Part shown: positions 45,801 to 54,998 of the stretch, piece by piece
How positions within the stretch are numbered: the first letter of the stretch is position 1
Layout of the letters: every line of letters starts with the position of its first letter
DNA from: Bacteroidota bacterium
Lineage (GTDB): Bacteria; Bacteroidota; Bacteroidia; Chitinophagales; Chitinophagaceae
Assembly: GCA_018267705.1 (NCBI GenBank)
Contig: JAFDXX010000004.1
Span: 496,001 to 560,000 of the forward strand
Direction of reading: 5' to 3'
DNA: 64,000 bases
The notes under the pieces: generated by a model
Database searches by the model: none
What the model saw: only the letters and a program-made list of their open reading frames with translations
What the model was told of the DNA's origin: nothing
Position numbers and translations under genes: made by a program

Positions 45801-46745
45801 ATGATTAAAGAAAAAATTTTAGTAATTGGTGCAAGCGGACAAATTGGTGTAGAATTAACATTGGCATTAAGAAAAATATATGGCAATGCTAATGTAGTTG
45901 CCAGCGATTTGCGTGAGCAAAACCCTTTATTAGAAGGAACAGGGCCTTATGTAAGTTTAGATGTAATGAATAAGGAAATGCTACATGTGCAAGTTATTAG
46001 GCAAAATATTACACAGATTTATTTATTAGCAGCTATACTTTCTGCAACCGGCGAAAAAAATCCGAACCTTGCTTGGCATTTGAATATGCAAGGTTTATTG
46101 AATGTATTAGATATTGCAAGAGAAGAAAAATTAAATAAAGTATATTGGCCTTCTTCAATTGCTGTGTTTGGCCCTACAAGCCCTAAACAAAACTGCCCGC
46201 AACAAACAATTATAGAACCGATAACTGTTTATGGAATAAGCAAATATGCAGGTGAGTTTTGGTGCAATTATTATAATCAACGTTATGGGGTTGATGTGAG
46301 AAGCTTACGTTATCCGGGATTAATAAGTTATAAATCGGCACCCGGTGGCGGAACAACAGATTATGCCATTGAAATTTTTCATGAAGCAATAGAAAATAAA
46401 AAGTATGAATGTTTTTTACAAGAAGATACTTATTTGCCTATGATGTATATGCCAGATGCTATTAAAGCTACTATTGAATTAATGGAAGCTCCTGCAAAAA
46501 ATATATCTATAAGAACATCATATAATATTTCTGCAATGAGTTTTTCTCCAAAAGAAATTGCTGCTTCAATAAAAAAACATATCCCTGAGTTTAGTATTCA
46601 TTATAAACCTGATTATAGGCAAAAAATTGCTAATAGTTGGCCGCAAAGCATTGATGACAGTGTTGCAGCCAACGATTGGAATTGGAAATCAGGTTATGAT
46701 TTAGATAAAATGGTAAAAGATATGTTAGATAATATAAAGAAATAA
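45801..46745 (+). CDS. NAD-dependent epimerase-like L-threonine dehydrogenase
   Basis: Short-chain dehydrogenase of the UDP-glucose-4-epimerase-like group. 314 residues with the Rossmann motif ILVIGASGQIGVELTLAL, YLLAAILSATGEKNPNLAW and the catalytic YGISKYAGE (YxxxK). Close relatives in Bacteroidota oxidise L-threonine to 2-amino-3-ketobutyrate, which supports that call; gene order gives no further support. Divergent from kdsA. Confidence 0.87.
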   Translation: MIKEKILVIGASGQIGVELTLALRKIYGNANVVASDLREQNPLLEGTGPYVSLDVMNKEMLHVQVIRQNITQIYLLAAILSATGEKNPNLAWHLNMQGLLNVLDIAREEKLNKVYWPSSIAVFGPTSPKQNCPQQTIIEPITVYGISKYAGEFWCNYYNQRYGVDVRSLRYPGLISYKSAPGGGTTDYAIEIFHEAIENKKYECFLQEDTYLPMMYMPDAIKATIELMEAPAKNISIRTSYNISAMSFSPKEIAASIKKHIPEFSIHYKPDYRQKIANSWPQSIDDSVAANDWNWKSGYDLDKMVKDMLDNIKK

Positions 46746-46752
46746 TTTTTTG

Positions 46753-47562
46753 TTAGAATCTAATTCCAAAATTAATTCCTAACCCTCTAACGCCTAACCA
46801 AGGACCCGATGCATCTAACGTTGCAAAATTACCCGAGTTATCTACAGTGCCGGTAACTTTAAAAGGAGAAGCATCTATGCTGTTTAGCTTTTTTTGTAAA
46901 GCAGTTTGTTCAGAATCGTAACCTGGTGCTGGTGCTGTTCCAGATAATGCAGGTGTAAATGTTGCTTTTAAATTTTTTGATTGGCAATTGCCAAAATGTG
47001 CACCAATAATCCAAATATCTATTACACAATTTTTAAAAATATTGTGTTGTGTTCCTATCATAATTCCTCCACTCATTGCAGATACACTACCTGTAAATAC
47101 AGCACTTTTTGATGAGCTTCCGGTAGGTGTGGTGTACGTGTATTTAATAGGAACAGTCATATCAAAATTGGAATATCTTCCATATAATGCTAAATAAAAA
47201 CCTCGCATATTTTTATGGCTGTATAATCTAAATTCTGGTGTTATAGCATAACCACCTAATTTGTAGGTACTGAAATCTATACTGTTATCTTTAATGATAG
47301 ATTGTATTTCACTTTGATAAGGCAACTCTCCGTTGGGCATAAAACGGTAGTTTACAGAAAGAGAAGTTTTTTTGCCTATCCCTCTTTCATAAGTAAAACT
47401 GTAATTATTTAATAGCAATGAACTTAAATTCATTTTAATAATATTTCTACCCGAAGCATAAGTTTTTGCAGGTTTGGCTACAGTTGTATCGATTACTTGT
47501 GCAAATGATTGTTGCACAATACAGATGCCGATAATAATAAATAGAGAGGTTGTTTTTTTCAT
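46753..47562 (-). CDS. Predicted outer-membrane beta-barrel protein (DUF3575-like)
   Basis: 269 residues with a signal peptide (MKKTTSLFIIIGICIVQQSFAQ) and alternating hydrophobic strands (KMNLSSLLLNNYSFTYERGIG, AITPEFRLYSHKNMRGFYLALYG). The C-terminus GLGINFGIRF ends in phenylalanine, as barrel proteins do. Function unknown. It follows the Rrf2 regulator by 23 bases and may be part of that operon. Confidence 0.78.
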   Translation of the reverse strand: MKKTTSLFIIIGICIVQQSFAQVIDTTVAKPAKTYASGRNIIKMNLSSLLLNNYSFTYERGIGKKTSLSVNYRFMPNGELPYQSEIQSIIKDNSIDFSTYKLGGYAITPEFRLYSHKNMRGFYLALYGRYSNFDMTVPIKYTYTTPTGSSSKSAVFTGSVSAMSGGIMIGTQHNIFKNCVIDIWIIGAHFGNCQSKNLKATFTPALSGTAPAPGYDSEQTALQKKLNSIDASPFKVTGTVDNSGNFATLDASGPWLGVRGLGINFGIRF

Positions 47563-47585
47563 ACAGGTATTTTTTGAGTTAATGG

Positions 47586-48002
47586 TTACATGTTTTTATC
47601 GGTAATGTCTGCAACGGTTTTGTGTTCTAAAATAGCTAAGGTTGCATCTCTTACCTCAATCATTACTTTGTTTAAGCCACAACATTTTTCATCGCAGCTT
47701 TTACATTTTTCGTAGAAATTTAAACTTACACAGGGGAGTAGTGCAATTGGTCCATCTACCAATCGTATAATTTTAGCTAACTTAATTTTAGCCGGAGGCA
47801 ATTTAAAAAAATAGCCACCGCCTTTTCCTTTCTTGCTGTCCAAGATATCTGCTTTTTTTAATTCCAACAAAATATTTTCTAAGAACTTCAAAGGAATTTT
47901 TTTCTTCTTTGAAATTTCTGCAATTAATACGGGGCCTTCTTTATCTTTTTCGGCTAAGTACATTAGAGCTTTAAAAGCGTATTGTGTTTTTTTGGATAAC
48001 AT
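47586..48002 (-). CDS. Rrf2-family transcriptional regulator
   Basis: 138 residues. An N-terminal winged helix (SKKTQYAFKALMYLAE, IPLKFLENILLELKKADIL) and the RRF2 wing SKKGKGGGYFFKL are typical. Cysteines in PCVSLNFYEKCKSCDEKCC could hold a 2Fe-2S cluster, so it may sense iron-sulfur status, nitric oxide or redox state like IscR or NsrR. The target is unknown; it sits divergent from a beta-barrel gene at 48043 and upstream of another at 46753. Confidence 0.88.
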   Translation of the reverse strand: MLSKKTQYAFKALMYLAEKDKEGPVLIAEISKKKKIPLKFLENILLELKKADILDSKKGKGGGYFFKLPPAKIKLAKIIRLVDGPIALLPCVSLNFYEKCKSCDEKCCGLNKVMIEVRDATLAILEHKTVADITDKNM

Positions 48003-48042
48003 AGTTTATATTGTGCCTACTTTAAACCTAAAAATAACTAAT

Positions 48043-48576
48043 ATGTACAAAGTAACTAATTTTTTAATGTTTACGATTGTTACATTATTTTTTTCTGTAA
48101 GTGCTAAAGCTCAAATTGTAAAATTACCTAAAGCATTATTGTTTGGAAATTTTACATATACTAATCCACAAGGAGATTTTGCAAATTCTGTAAATAATGG
48201 AACCGGCTTTGAAGTAGGCGGTGGTTTAGGTTTAGGAAAAACTTTGTTGTATGCATCAACAGGTTATATAAAATATAGTGGCAATAGCGATAATTTAAAA
48301 GTTGTTCCTTTAAAAGTTGGTATTAGAAGATATTTATTGATGGGATTATTTTTGAATGGAGCAATTGGCGTAGCAACACAGAGCTATGATAATAGAAGTG
48401 TTACTAACAGTAGTTTTTTATATGAAGTTGGTGCCGGAATAAAATTATTAGGTATTATTGAATTGGGTGCAGCATATACAGGTTGGCAAACTCAAACATT
48501 ATTAATACCATCTGGAACACAATCTAAACCAGCAAATGCTTTATTGTTGAAAGCGGGTGTTGCTATAAAATTATAA
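48043..48576 (+). CDS. Outer-membrane beta-barrel protein
   Basis: 177 residues from an ATG at 48043. Signal peptide FTIVTLFFSVSAKAQ, then amphipathic strands (KALLFGNFTYTNPQGDF, GGGLGLGKTLLYASTGYIKY) ending in LLLKAGVAIKL. It resembles small OmpA-like or opacity-type barrels. A longer frame from 47833 overlaps the Rrf2 gene and encodes an unrelated tail. Its 3' end overlaps that of dapB by six bases, converging. Confidence 0.8.
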   Translation: MYKVTNFLMFTIVTLFFSVSAKAQIVKLPKALLFGNFTYTNPQGDFANSVNNGTGFEVGGGLGLGKTLLYASTGYIKYSGNSDNLKVVPLKVGIRRYLLMGLFLNGAIGVATQSYDNRSVTNSSFLYEVGAGIKLLGIIELGAAYTGWQTQTLLIPSGTQSKPANALLLKAGVAIKL

Positions 48577-49287
48577 ACCTAATACTTCTTTCATTCCAAA
48601 AATTCCTTTTTTATTTTTTAGAAATTCGGCCGCTAATACAGCACCACTGGCAAAACCGGTACGGCTGTGTGCAGTATGTATAATTTCAATATCATCAACC
48701 GTTGAATGATATTTTATTTTATGTGTGCCGGGTGCGGGGTCTATTCTTTCTGAAATTATTTCTAAGTCAGATGTGTTTTCACTTAAATGGTTAACCCATT
48801 TTTCTTTTGTATCAATATGTTGTAACACTTGTTCTGCAAGTGTTATGGCCGTTCCGCTGGGTGCATCTTTTTTTTGAGTATGATGTATTTCTTTCATGGT
48901 TACATTATACTGTTTATGCTTGTTCATTAATTTGGCTAAATAAGTATTTAATTCAAAAAATAAATTTACGCCAATGCTATAATTGCTTGCATAAACTAAT
49001 GCACCATTATTTTCTGTACAATATTTTTTTACTTCATTCCATTTATCTAACCAACCGGTGCTACCACAAACAACAGGTACATTAAATGAAAGACATTTCA
49101 TTACATTATTAAATGCACTATGAGGGCCTGTGAATTCTATAGCAACATCAACCTTTGATAAATTTTCTTTTGTAAAATCTTCTGCGTTATGCAAATCAAT
49201 TTTTGCTACAATGTTGTGTTCTTTTTGTATTGCAATTTCTTCAATGGCTTTACCCATTTTTCCATAACCAATTAATGCTATATTCAT
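48571..49287 (-). CDS. dapB: 4-hydroxy-tetrahydrodipicolinate reductase
   Basis: NAD(P)H-dependent step of lysine and diaminopimelate synthesis. 238 residues, with the Rossmann IALIGYGKMGKAIEEIA, VAIEFTGPHSAFNNV, VCGSTGWLDKW, and the catalytic HHTQKKDAPSGTAITLAE segment. The cluster dapB-DUF5683-parB-parA is read on the reverse strand with dapB last; the same order occurs in many Bacteroidota. Confidence 0.97.
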   Translation of the reverse strand: MNIALIGYGKMGKAIEEIAIQKEHNIVAKIDLHNAEDFTKENLSKVDVAIEFTGPHSAFNNVMKCLSFNVPVVCGSTGWLDKWNEVKKYCTENNGALVYASNYSIGVNLFFELNTYLAKLMNKHKQYNVTMKEIHHTQKKDAPSGTAITLAEQVLQHIDTKEKWVNHLSENTSDLEIISERIDPAPGTHKIKYHSTVDDIEIIHTAHSRTGFASGAVLAAEFLKNKKGIFGMKEVLGL

Positions 49288-49349
49288 TTTACTTGGTGCG
49301 TTTTATATTGTAAGTGTTACATTTTTTTTTACTATCTATTGTTTATTTT

Positions 49350-50084
49350 CTACCTGGCAATTTCATTTATTTTTTTAGTATTGTTTCTGAAATTAATTAC
49401 CAAACCAATGCCGCCTGTTTTTGTAATGGGGTCGAAGGTGGGTTTAATTTTCATACTTAAATCGGGTGATACATTGAAATTTCTTAAATGTGCAAATACA
49501 GTAGCATCGGCAACATTTAACCCCCATGCAATTAAAAACCAAAATACAGAATAATCTCTATTTTGTCTATACGCGGTTCTTGCATTTTGTAAGGCTGCTA
49601 AATCTATTCTTCCTTGTAAAATACCGGGTCTTATTTCTGGGTCTATATTTTGTAAACCTGCACTATCTGCTGCTGTTGGTGGTGGATTTCCATTTCCATT
49701 AACACCGTACTTTGCTTGGTATAAAGCATTGTAAGCAAAGTTTATTTTTTTAAATTCGTTATTATTAAAAATAAATGTAATAATTGGAATGGAAAGAGCT
49801 CCGTATATAATAGGTATTTTCCAATACTCACGGTTATATGCCTGACCAAGCCCCGGCAATATTAAAGAACGCATGGTTGCTTTATGCGGATCGTGATATT
49901 TTTTTATAACAATGGGTGTTGTGCTGCTATCTTTTTTTACGGTTGTATTAACCGATTTTTTTTTAGTTGTAGTATCTGTGTTGTTAAATAATGATGTAGC
50001 TGATAGTTTAGCTTTGTCATCTTGTGCTTTACTACAATTTATAAAAAAAAATAATGTAACAAGTATGGTAAGAATACACTTCAT
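49350..50084 (-). CDS. DUF5683 protein, exported or membrane-associated
   Basis: 244 residues. A signal-like N-terminus (CILTILVTLFFFINCSKAQ) precedes a low-complexity linker rich in T, K and D, then the DUF5683 core KATMRSLILPGLGQAYNREYWKIPIIYG with a membrane segment (ALSIPIITFIF) and a C-terminal segment VFWFLIAWGLNVADATVFAHL. Function unknown. It ends the par operon, 6 bases after parB, and is followed by dapB. Confidence 0.85.
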   Translation of the reverse strand: MKCILTILVTLFFFINCSKAQDDKAKLSATSLFNNTDTTTKKKSVNTTVKKDSSTTPIVIKKYHDPHKATMRSLILPGLGQAYNREYWKIPIIYGALSIPIITFIFNNNEFKKINFAYNALYQAKYGVNGNGNPPPTAADSAGLQNIDPEIRPGILQGRIDLAALQNARTAYRQNRDYSVFWFLIAWGLNVADATVFAHLRNFNVSPDLSMKIKPTFDPITKTGGIGLVINFRNNTKKINEIAR

Positions 50085-50090
50085 TAATAA

Positions 50091-51017
50091 CTAACTGATG
50101 GTTACATTCATTTGGTCAAGTATTTTATTAAATTCTTGTAAAGAAAAATATTCAACTGTAATTGAGCCGTAACCTTTTTTATTATGTACCAATTTTACTT
50201 TGGTTGCAAAATGAGATGCTAAAGTATCTTCTATTTTTTTATATGCAGGTGGTAATTGATTTTTTAGTGAAGATTTAACTGTATTATTCTCTCCACCAGA
50301 TTTGTATAATTTTCTTACAAGATCTTCTGTTTGCCTTACACTTAATTGTTTGCTTTTTATTTCGTTGTAAACAAACAATTGTTTATCAACAGTATCAATA
50401 TTTACCAATGCACGTGCATGCCCCATTGATAAATTTTGGTTGCGAACTGCTAATTGAATATCGGGTGGAAGTTTTAGTAAACGTATGTAATTGGTAACGG
50501 TGGTTCTTTCTTTTCCCATTCTTTCCGCTACTTGTTCTTGTGTATAATTTAATTCTTCCATCATACGCTTGTAGCTTAAACCAATTTCAATGGCATTAAG
50601 ATTTTCACGTTGTAAATTTTCTAGTAATGCAAGTTCTAAAAGTTCTTTATCGTTAGCTTGGCGAATGTAAACAGGTACATCTTTTAAGCCTGCTAATTTT
50701 GATGCACGAAATCTTCTTTCGCCTGCTATTAATTGATATTTTCCGTTAGATAATTTTGATACGGTGAGTGGTTGAATAATATCGTGCATTTTTATTGATG
50801 CTGCCAATTCACTTAAAGTATATTCATCAAAATCTCGGCGCGGTTGTTTGGGATTTATTTGAATATCATCAATATTAATTCTTGTTGATGTAACTGTTTT
50901 TTCAACAACTTCGTTCTTTAATGTTCCGGCAGTTGTTTTTAAATCTTCATCAATATTTTTTAGAAGGCTTCTTAAACCTTTGCCTATTGCATCTTTATTT
51001 TGTTTGGGTGTAGTCAT
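50091..51017 (-). CDS. parB: Chromosome-partitioning protein ParB
   Basis: CTPase clamp that binds parS and spreads along DNA. 308 residues with QINPKQPRRDF, the ParB/Srx box LIAGERRFRASKLAGL, and the HTH region LNYTQEQVAERMGKERTTVTNY. 66 bases after parA. No perfect parS-type palindrome is visible in the window. Confidence 0.97.
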   Translation of the reverse strand: MTTPKQNKDAIGKGLRSLLKNIDEDLKTTAGTLKNEVVEKTVTSTRINIDDIQINPKQPRRDFDEYTLSELAASIKMHDIIQPLTVSKLSNGKYQLIAGERRFRASKLAGLKDVPVYIRQANDKELLELALLENLQRENLNAIEIGLSYKRMMEELNYTQEQVAERMGKERTTVTNYIRLLKLPPDIQLAVRNQNLSMGHARALVNIDTVDKQLFVYNEIKSKQLSVRQTEDLVRKLYKSGGENNTVKSSLKNQLPPAYKKIEDTLASHFATKVKLVHNKKGYGSITVEYFSLQEFNKILDQMNVTIS

Positions 51018-51083
51018 TTCTTTTAGTTAAGCATTAAAATTAAGAGTTGAAAATTTTTATAACTCATAATTCATAACTCATAG

Positions 51084-51884
51084 TTATTCAATAATTCTTT
51101 CTTCGTTTGTCATTTTTGTCATTTCATTTTTTTGCAGAATTTCTTTTGCAAGGTTTAGATAGTTAATGGCGCCTTTACTTTCTGCATCGTATAAAATGGC
51201 AGGTTTTCCTACGCTTGGAGCTTCGCTTAATCTTGTATTTCTGTGAATAATGGTTGAAAAAACAATATCATCAAAATGTCTTCTTACTTCACTTACTACT
51301 TGGTTGCATAAACGTAAGCGGCCATCGTACATCGTCATTAATATTCCTTCAATTTGTAAATCTGGATTTAAACGGCTTTGCACAATTTTTACAGTATTTA
51401 ATAATTTTCCTAAACCTTCTAATGCAAAAAATTCACATTGTACAGGTACAATAACACTAGTGCTTGCTACTAATGAATTTACAGTGGTTAACCCAAGTGA
51501 TGGAGAACAATCTATAATAATAAAATCATATTTGTCTTTAACGGGTTCTAACAAAGTTTTCATTACATTTTCTCTGTTAGGGTAATTAATCATTTCAATT
51601 TCTGCCCCTACTAAATCTATATGGCTGGGCAAAACATCTAAATGAGGCATTTCGCTTTTTAAAATTACATCGGCAGCTTTTGCATTGTTTACCATACAAT
51701 CGTATAAACTGCTAGTTATGTTGTGCAAATCAAAACCTGTACCTGTGGTGCTGTTTGCTTGTGGGTCAGCATCTACCAATAATGTTTTATACTCAAGCAC
51801 AGCAAGGCTTGCAGCTACATTTATAGCAGTTGTTGTTTTGCCAACCCCACCTTTTTGATTTGCTACACCAATAATTCTTGCCAT
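51084..51884 (-). CDS. parA: Chromosome-partitioning ATPase ParA/Soj
   Basis: Walker-type ATPase that drives segregation of ParB-bound origins. 266 residues with the deviant Walker [20 protein letters not shown], switch [15 protein letters not shown] and [16 protein letters not shown]. First gene of the par operon; an upstream metallo-hydrolase gene lies 43 bases ahead on the same strand. Confidence 0.97.
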   Translation of the reverse strand: MARIIGVANQKGGVGKTTTAINVAASLAVLEYKTLLVDADPQANSTTGTGFDLHNITSSLYDCMVNNAKAADVILKSEMPHLDVLPSHIDLVGAEIEMINYPNRENVMKTLLEPVKDKYDFIIIDCSPSLGLTTVNSLVASTSVIVPVQCEFFALEGLGKLLNTVKIVQSRLNPDLQIEGILMTMYDGRLRLCNQVVSEVRRHFDDIVFSTIIHRNTRLSEAPSVGKPAILYDAESKGAINYLNLAKEILQKNEMTKMTNEERIIE

Positions 51885-51927
51885 TATATATTATTGTTTT
51901 TTATAATTAATTTATTTTAATCAAATT

Positions 51928-52608
51928 CTATACATCAATTGTTTCTCCAATTTTTGGGAGCAACAATTTTTTATTTGCATCGGCAAAATATTTTATTGCC
52001 TGTTCTGTATTAATTTTAATAAATCCAAATGTATTGTAATGCACGCCAATTACGGTATTACATTCAACAAAAGTGGCAGCTTTAGCTGCATCTGCAACAT
52101 CCATGGTAAAATTATCTCCAATGGGTAATATGCAATAATTTAGTTTTGCCCATATAGGAATTAGTTGCATGTCTATTGTTAATGCTGTGTCTCCACTATA
52201 ATAAAAATTTCCTTCGGTTGTTGTAAAAATAAAACCCATTGGGCTGCCGCCATAACTGCCATCTGGCAATCCGCTACTGTGTTGGGCAACTACACATTTT
52301 ACGGTTCCAAAACTAAATTGCCATTTACCGCCTGTATTCATGGGATGTGTGTTGGGAACCTCATGTTTATTTAACCATTCATGAATTTCAAAACTGCAAA
52401 CAATTTTTGCGTTGGTGCGTTTGGCAATAGTTATACAATCTGCAATATGATCAACATGACCATGGCTTAAGAAAATATAGTCGGCCTCTATTGAATGAAT
52501 GTCAATATCTTTTGCCAATTCATTATAGCTAATAAACGGATCGAATAATATTTTTTTGCCACCTACCTCAACTAAAAAAGTTGAATGGCCATAATAAGTT
52601 AGTTTCAT
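51928..52608 (-). CDS. Metal-dependent hydrolase, UPF0173/metallo-beta-lactamase fold
   Basis: 226 residues with MKLTYYGHSTFLVEVGGKKILFDPF and the metal motif SHGHVDHIAD (HxHxDH), VVAQHSSG, YSGDTAL and a late HYNTFG histidine. Family members are called UPF0173; the physiological substrate is unknown. It has a promoter-like pair at 52630-52660. The 286-base region upstream to the phosphoesterase gene holds nothing else I can identify. Confidence 0.9.
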   Translation of the reverse strand: MKLTYYGHSTFLVEVGGKKILFDPFISYNELAKDIDIHSIEADYIFLSHGHVDHIADCITIAKRTNAKIVCSFEIHEWLNKHEVPNTHPMNTGGKWQFSFGTVKCVVAQHSSGLPDGSYGGSPMGFIFTTTEGNFYYSGDTALTIDMQLIPIWAKLNYCILPIGDNFTMDVADAAKAATFVECNTVIGVHYNTFGFIKINTEQAIKYFADANKKLLLPKIGETIDV

Positions 52609-52629
52609 GCCTTATGTAATTAAGGGCTG

Positions 52630-52660
52630 CGAAAATACGGTTTGCCTTTTCTTTATACAA
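52630..52660 (-). promoter_or_regulatory. Candidate promoter of the UPF0173 hydrolase
   Basis: On the reverse strand, TTG (complement of 52658-52660) lies 20 bases from TATTTTCG (complement of 52630-52637), one mismatch to TAnnTTTG. It is 21 bases upstream of the ATG at 52608. Confidence 0.45.
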
Positions 52661-52894
52661 CAATATTACCTAATTGCTGTGGGTGTTTTAAAGTAAATTT
52701 TCAACATTTGGCGGTAAGAAGCAAAAAAAATAAGCTATGGCAGTTTAATAATGAGAGGTTAATAATGGTATAAAAGCATTTTGAGGCAATAATTCAATTA
52801 TTTAATTTTTTTATTTACGAAAATTGCAAAGGCTGCTTTCAATAAAATAAATATTACTTTCATTCGTTACCCTTCACAATAAATGCTTTTATAA

Positions 52895-54142
52895 ATGAGA
52901 AATTCAGGATTTTGGTTAATTATAACAGGTATCATGTTGATAATAGATTTTTATGTGTTTCAAGTAGTAAAATCAGTATCGCAAAATACTTCAGAAAAAA
53001 CAAAACTTATTGTTGCAATTATTTATTGGGTTATATCTGTTATGGCATTGGCATTACTTATTTCTTTTCCCTATATACAATATTTTCAAACATCTAAAAC
53101 CTTTCGCAATTATGTGTTTTCAATTATTGCCGGATTGTTTTTTGCCAAATTATTAGCATCAGCATTTTTTTTAATTGATGATGTGAGAAGATTATTTATG
53201 TGGATAGGAAGTAAACTTTTTTCAAATACCGGAGCTCATTTTGCCGATGAAGGCGGAAATATTTCACGTTCTGTTTTTATGAATTGGTTGGGTATAGGAA
53301 TTGGTGGAACTTTATTTGGAACATTATTATACGGCTTTAGTAATAAATACAACTATCAAGTAAGAAAAGTAAAACTATTTTTTGAAAATTTACCTGCTGA
53401 ATTTAAGGGCTTAAAAATTGTACATATAAGTGATATACATAGTGGAAGTTTTCAAAATAAAGAAGCAGTACAACATGGTGTTGATTTGATAATGCAACAA
53501 AACGCAGATTTAATTTTATTTACGGGAGATTTGGTAAATGACCGACACGAAGAAATGAATGAATATATTGATGTTTTTAATAAACTAAAAGCTCCAATGG
53601 GCGTGTTTAGCACATTGGGTAATCATGATTATGGAGATTATATTAATTGGCCTTCGCCGCAGGCAAAACAAAAAAATTTAGAACAATTAAAACAAGTACA
53701 TGCCATATTGGGTTGGCGTTTATTAATGAATGAACATGTTGTGTTAAATAAACAAAAAGCTGCAATTGCTTTATTAGGAATTGAAAATTGGGGAGCCAAA
53801 GGAAAGTTTCCTAAATATGGGAAAATGAGTGAAGCATATCCGGGAACCGAAAAATATCCATTTAAAATTTTAATGAGTCACGATCCCAGCCATTGGGATG
53901 CAGAAGTAAGAACAAAATATGCTGATATTGATTTAATGTTGGCAGGCCATACACATGGTTTTCAGTTTGGAATAGAAAACCCATATTTTAAATGGAGCCC
54001 CGTGCAATGGATGTATAAACAATGGGCAGGTTTATATGAAGAAGGCAAACAAAAATTATATGTAAACCGAGGTTTTGGATTTATTGGTTATCCGGGAAGA
54101 GTGGGTATTTTACCTGAAATTACTTTAATTGAATTGGGATAA
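52895..54142 (+). CDS. Membrane-anchored metallophosphoesterase
   Basis: 415 residues. The N-terminal ~160 residues contain four or so membrane helices, followed by a calcineurin-like domain with all metal motifs: HISDIHSG (about 176), FTGDLVND, TLGNHDYGD (about 242), LMSHDPSHWD and LAGHTHGFQFG (about 350). It resembles YkuE-type phosphoesterases, some of which act on UDP-2,3-diacylglucosamine or other lipids; here the substrate is not determinable. No adjacent gene suggests a pathway. Confidence 0.9.
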   Translation: MRNSGFWLIITGIMLIIDFYVFQVVKSVSQNTSEKTKLIVAIIYWVISVMALALLISFPYIQYFQTSKTFRNYVFSIIAGLFFAKLLASAFFLIDDVRRLFMWIGSKLFSNTGAHFADEGGNISRSVFMNWLGIGIGGTLFGTLLYGFSNKYNYQVRKVKLFFENLPAEFKGLKIVHISDIHSGSFQNKEAVQHGVDLIMQQNADLILFTGDLVNDRHEEMNEYIDVFNKLKAPMGVFSTLGNHDYGDYINWPSPQAKQKNLEQLKQVHAILGWRLLMNEHVVLNKQKAAIALLGIENWGAKGKFPKYGKMSEAYPGTEKYPFKILMSHDPSHWDAEVRTKYADIDLMLAGHTHGFQFGIENPYFKWSPVQWMYKQWAGLYEEGKQKLYVNRGFGFIGYPGRVGILPEITLIELG

Positions 54143-54176
54143 CATTTCATAAATTAACATTTATTATTTTATCTTT

Positions 54177-54206
54177 TTGTCAAAAGAAAATTAGAAACCA
54201 TCTTTG
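54177..54206 (+). promoter_or_regulatory. Candidate promoter of the PorT-like barrel gene
   Basis: TTG (54177-54179) and CATCTTTG (54199-54206), 19 bases apart. The -7 differs from TAnnTTTG at the first base. It lies 38 bases before the ATG. Confidence 0.4.
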
Positions 54207-54244
54207 GCATAATCATTGAAAAAGTAATTCTCAAATTAAAAAAA

Positions 54245-54817
54245 ATGAAAAAAATTATTATCCTTTCTTCAATTATTTTAGGCATTGGCATTACCGGTTT
54301 TTCTCAGGGCTTTCATATAGGTGCTAAAGTAGGTGCCAATGCAAATAAAATTAATGGGCAATCTTTTAATAATGGTTTTAATCTTGGTTATCAATTAGGC
54401 GGTTTTGCTGAAATAGATTTTAGCAAAACAATAGGCATTCAGCCCGAAGTATTGTTTAGCCAATCTCAAACCACCACCACAAATTTTAACAGTAACCTTA
54501 CACCCAATTCAAATGCTGATTTTAATTACTTATCTATTCCTATTTTGTTAAGAATAAATACCGGAAAATTAGTAACACTTCATGTTGGTCCTCAATACAG
54601 CATTTTAGTAAGTAACAGTAAAACCTTTGTGCAAAATGGTTCGGATGCGTTTAAAAATGGAGATTTTGCAATGGTAGCAGGTTTGCAATTAAATTTAGGC
54701 AGCTTAAGAGTGTATGGCCGTTATAATATTGGTTTAAGCAATTTAAATGATATTGATAATAAAGAACAATGGAAAAGCCAACAAATTCAGGTAGGGCTTG
54801 GTTTAAAAATATTCTAA
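54245..54817 (+). CDS. Outer-membrane beta-barrel protein (PorT-like barrel family)
   Basis: 190 residues with a signal peptide (IIILSSIILGIGITGFSQG) and the opening GFHIGAKVGANANKINGQSF typical of the Bacteroidota OMP_b-brl_2 (PorT-like) group. Strand patterns GNLGYQ-type and LNYLSIPILLRINTGKL-like segments end in VGLGLKIF. Function unknown; PorT itself acts in type IX secretion, but this small member cannot be assigned so. Confidence 0.8.
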   Translation: MKKIIILSSIILGIGITGFSQGFHIGAKVGANANKINGQSFNNGFNLGYQLGGFAEIDFSKTIGIQPEVLFSQSQTTTTNFNSNLTPNSNADFNYLSIPILLRINTGKLVTLHVGPQYSILVSNSKTFVQNGSDAFKNGDFAMVAGLQLNLGSLRVYGRYNIGLSNLNDIDNKEQWKSQQIQVGLGLKIF

Positions 54818-54838
54818 CCTATTCAATTCATATTTATA

Positions 54839-54866
54839 AAACACACTGTTAAACGGTGTGTTTTTA
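54839..54866 (+). terminator. Rho-independent terminator upstream of lon
   Basis: AAACACAC (54839-54846) pairs with GTGTGTTT (54856-54863) plus further pairs inside, followed by T residues. It ends the barrel gene and isolates lon. Confidence 0.8.
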
Positions 54867-54998
54867 GTTTTATACAATGCCATTTTGTACTAATTTTTGC
54901 ACTAAAATTCCTGTGGCATTAATATTGACTATTTTGCACCACTTATAAAATAAGAGATTTACTGCTGTTATGGCATATTAATTTTTTTTGCAAAACTT

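Noticed and set aside
47833..48042. N-terminal extension of the beta-barrel gene at 48043
   Set aside because: It overlaps the Rrf2 gene on the other strand, and the signal peptide begins at 48043.
52609..52894. Small gene or RNA in the 286-base gap
   Set aside because: It is AT-rich with no good ORF or strong hairpin; only a reverse-strand promoter-like pair is visible.
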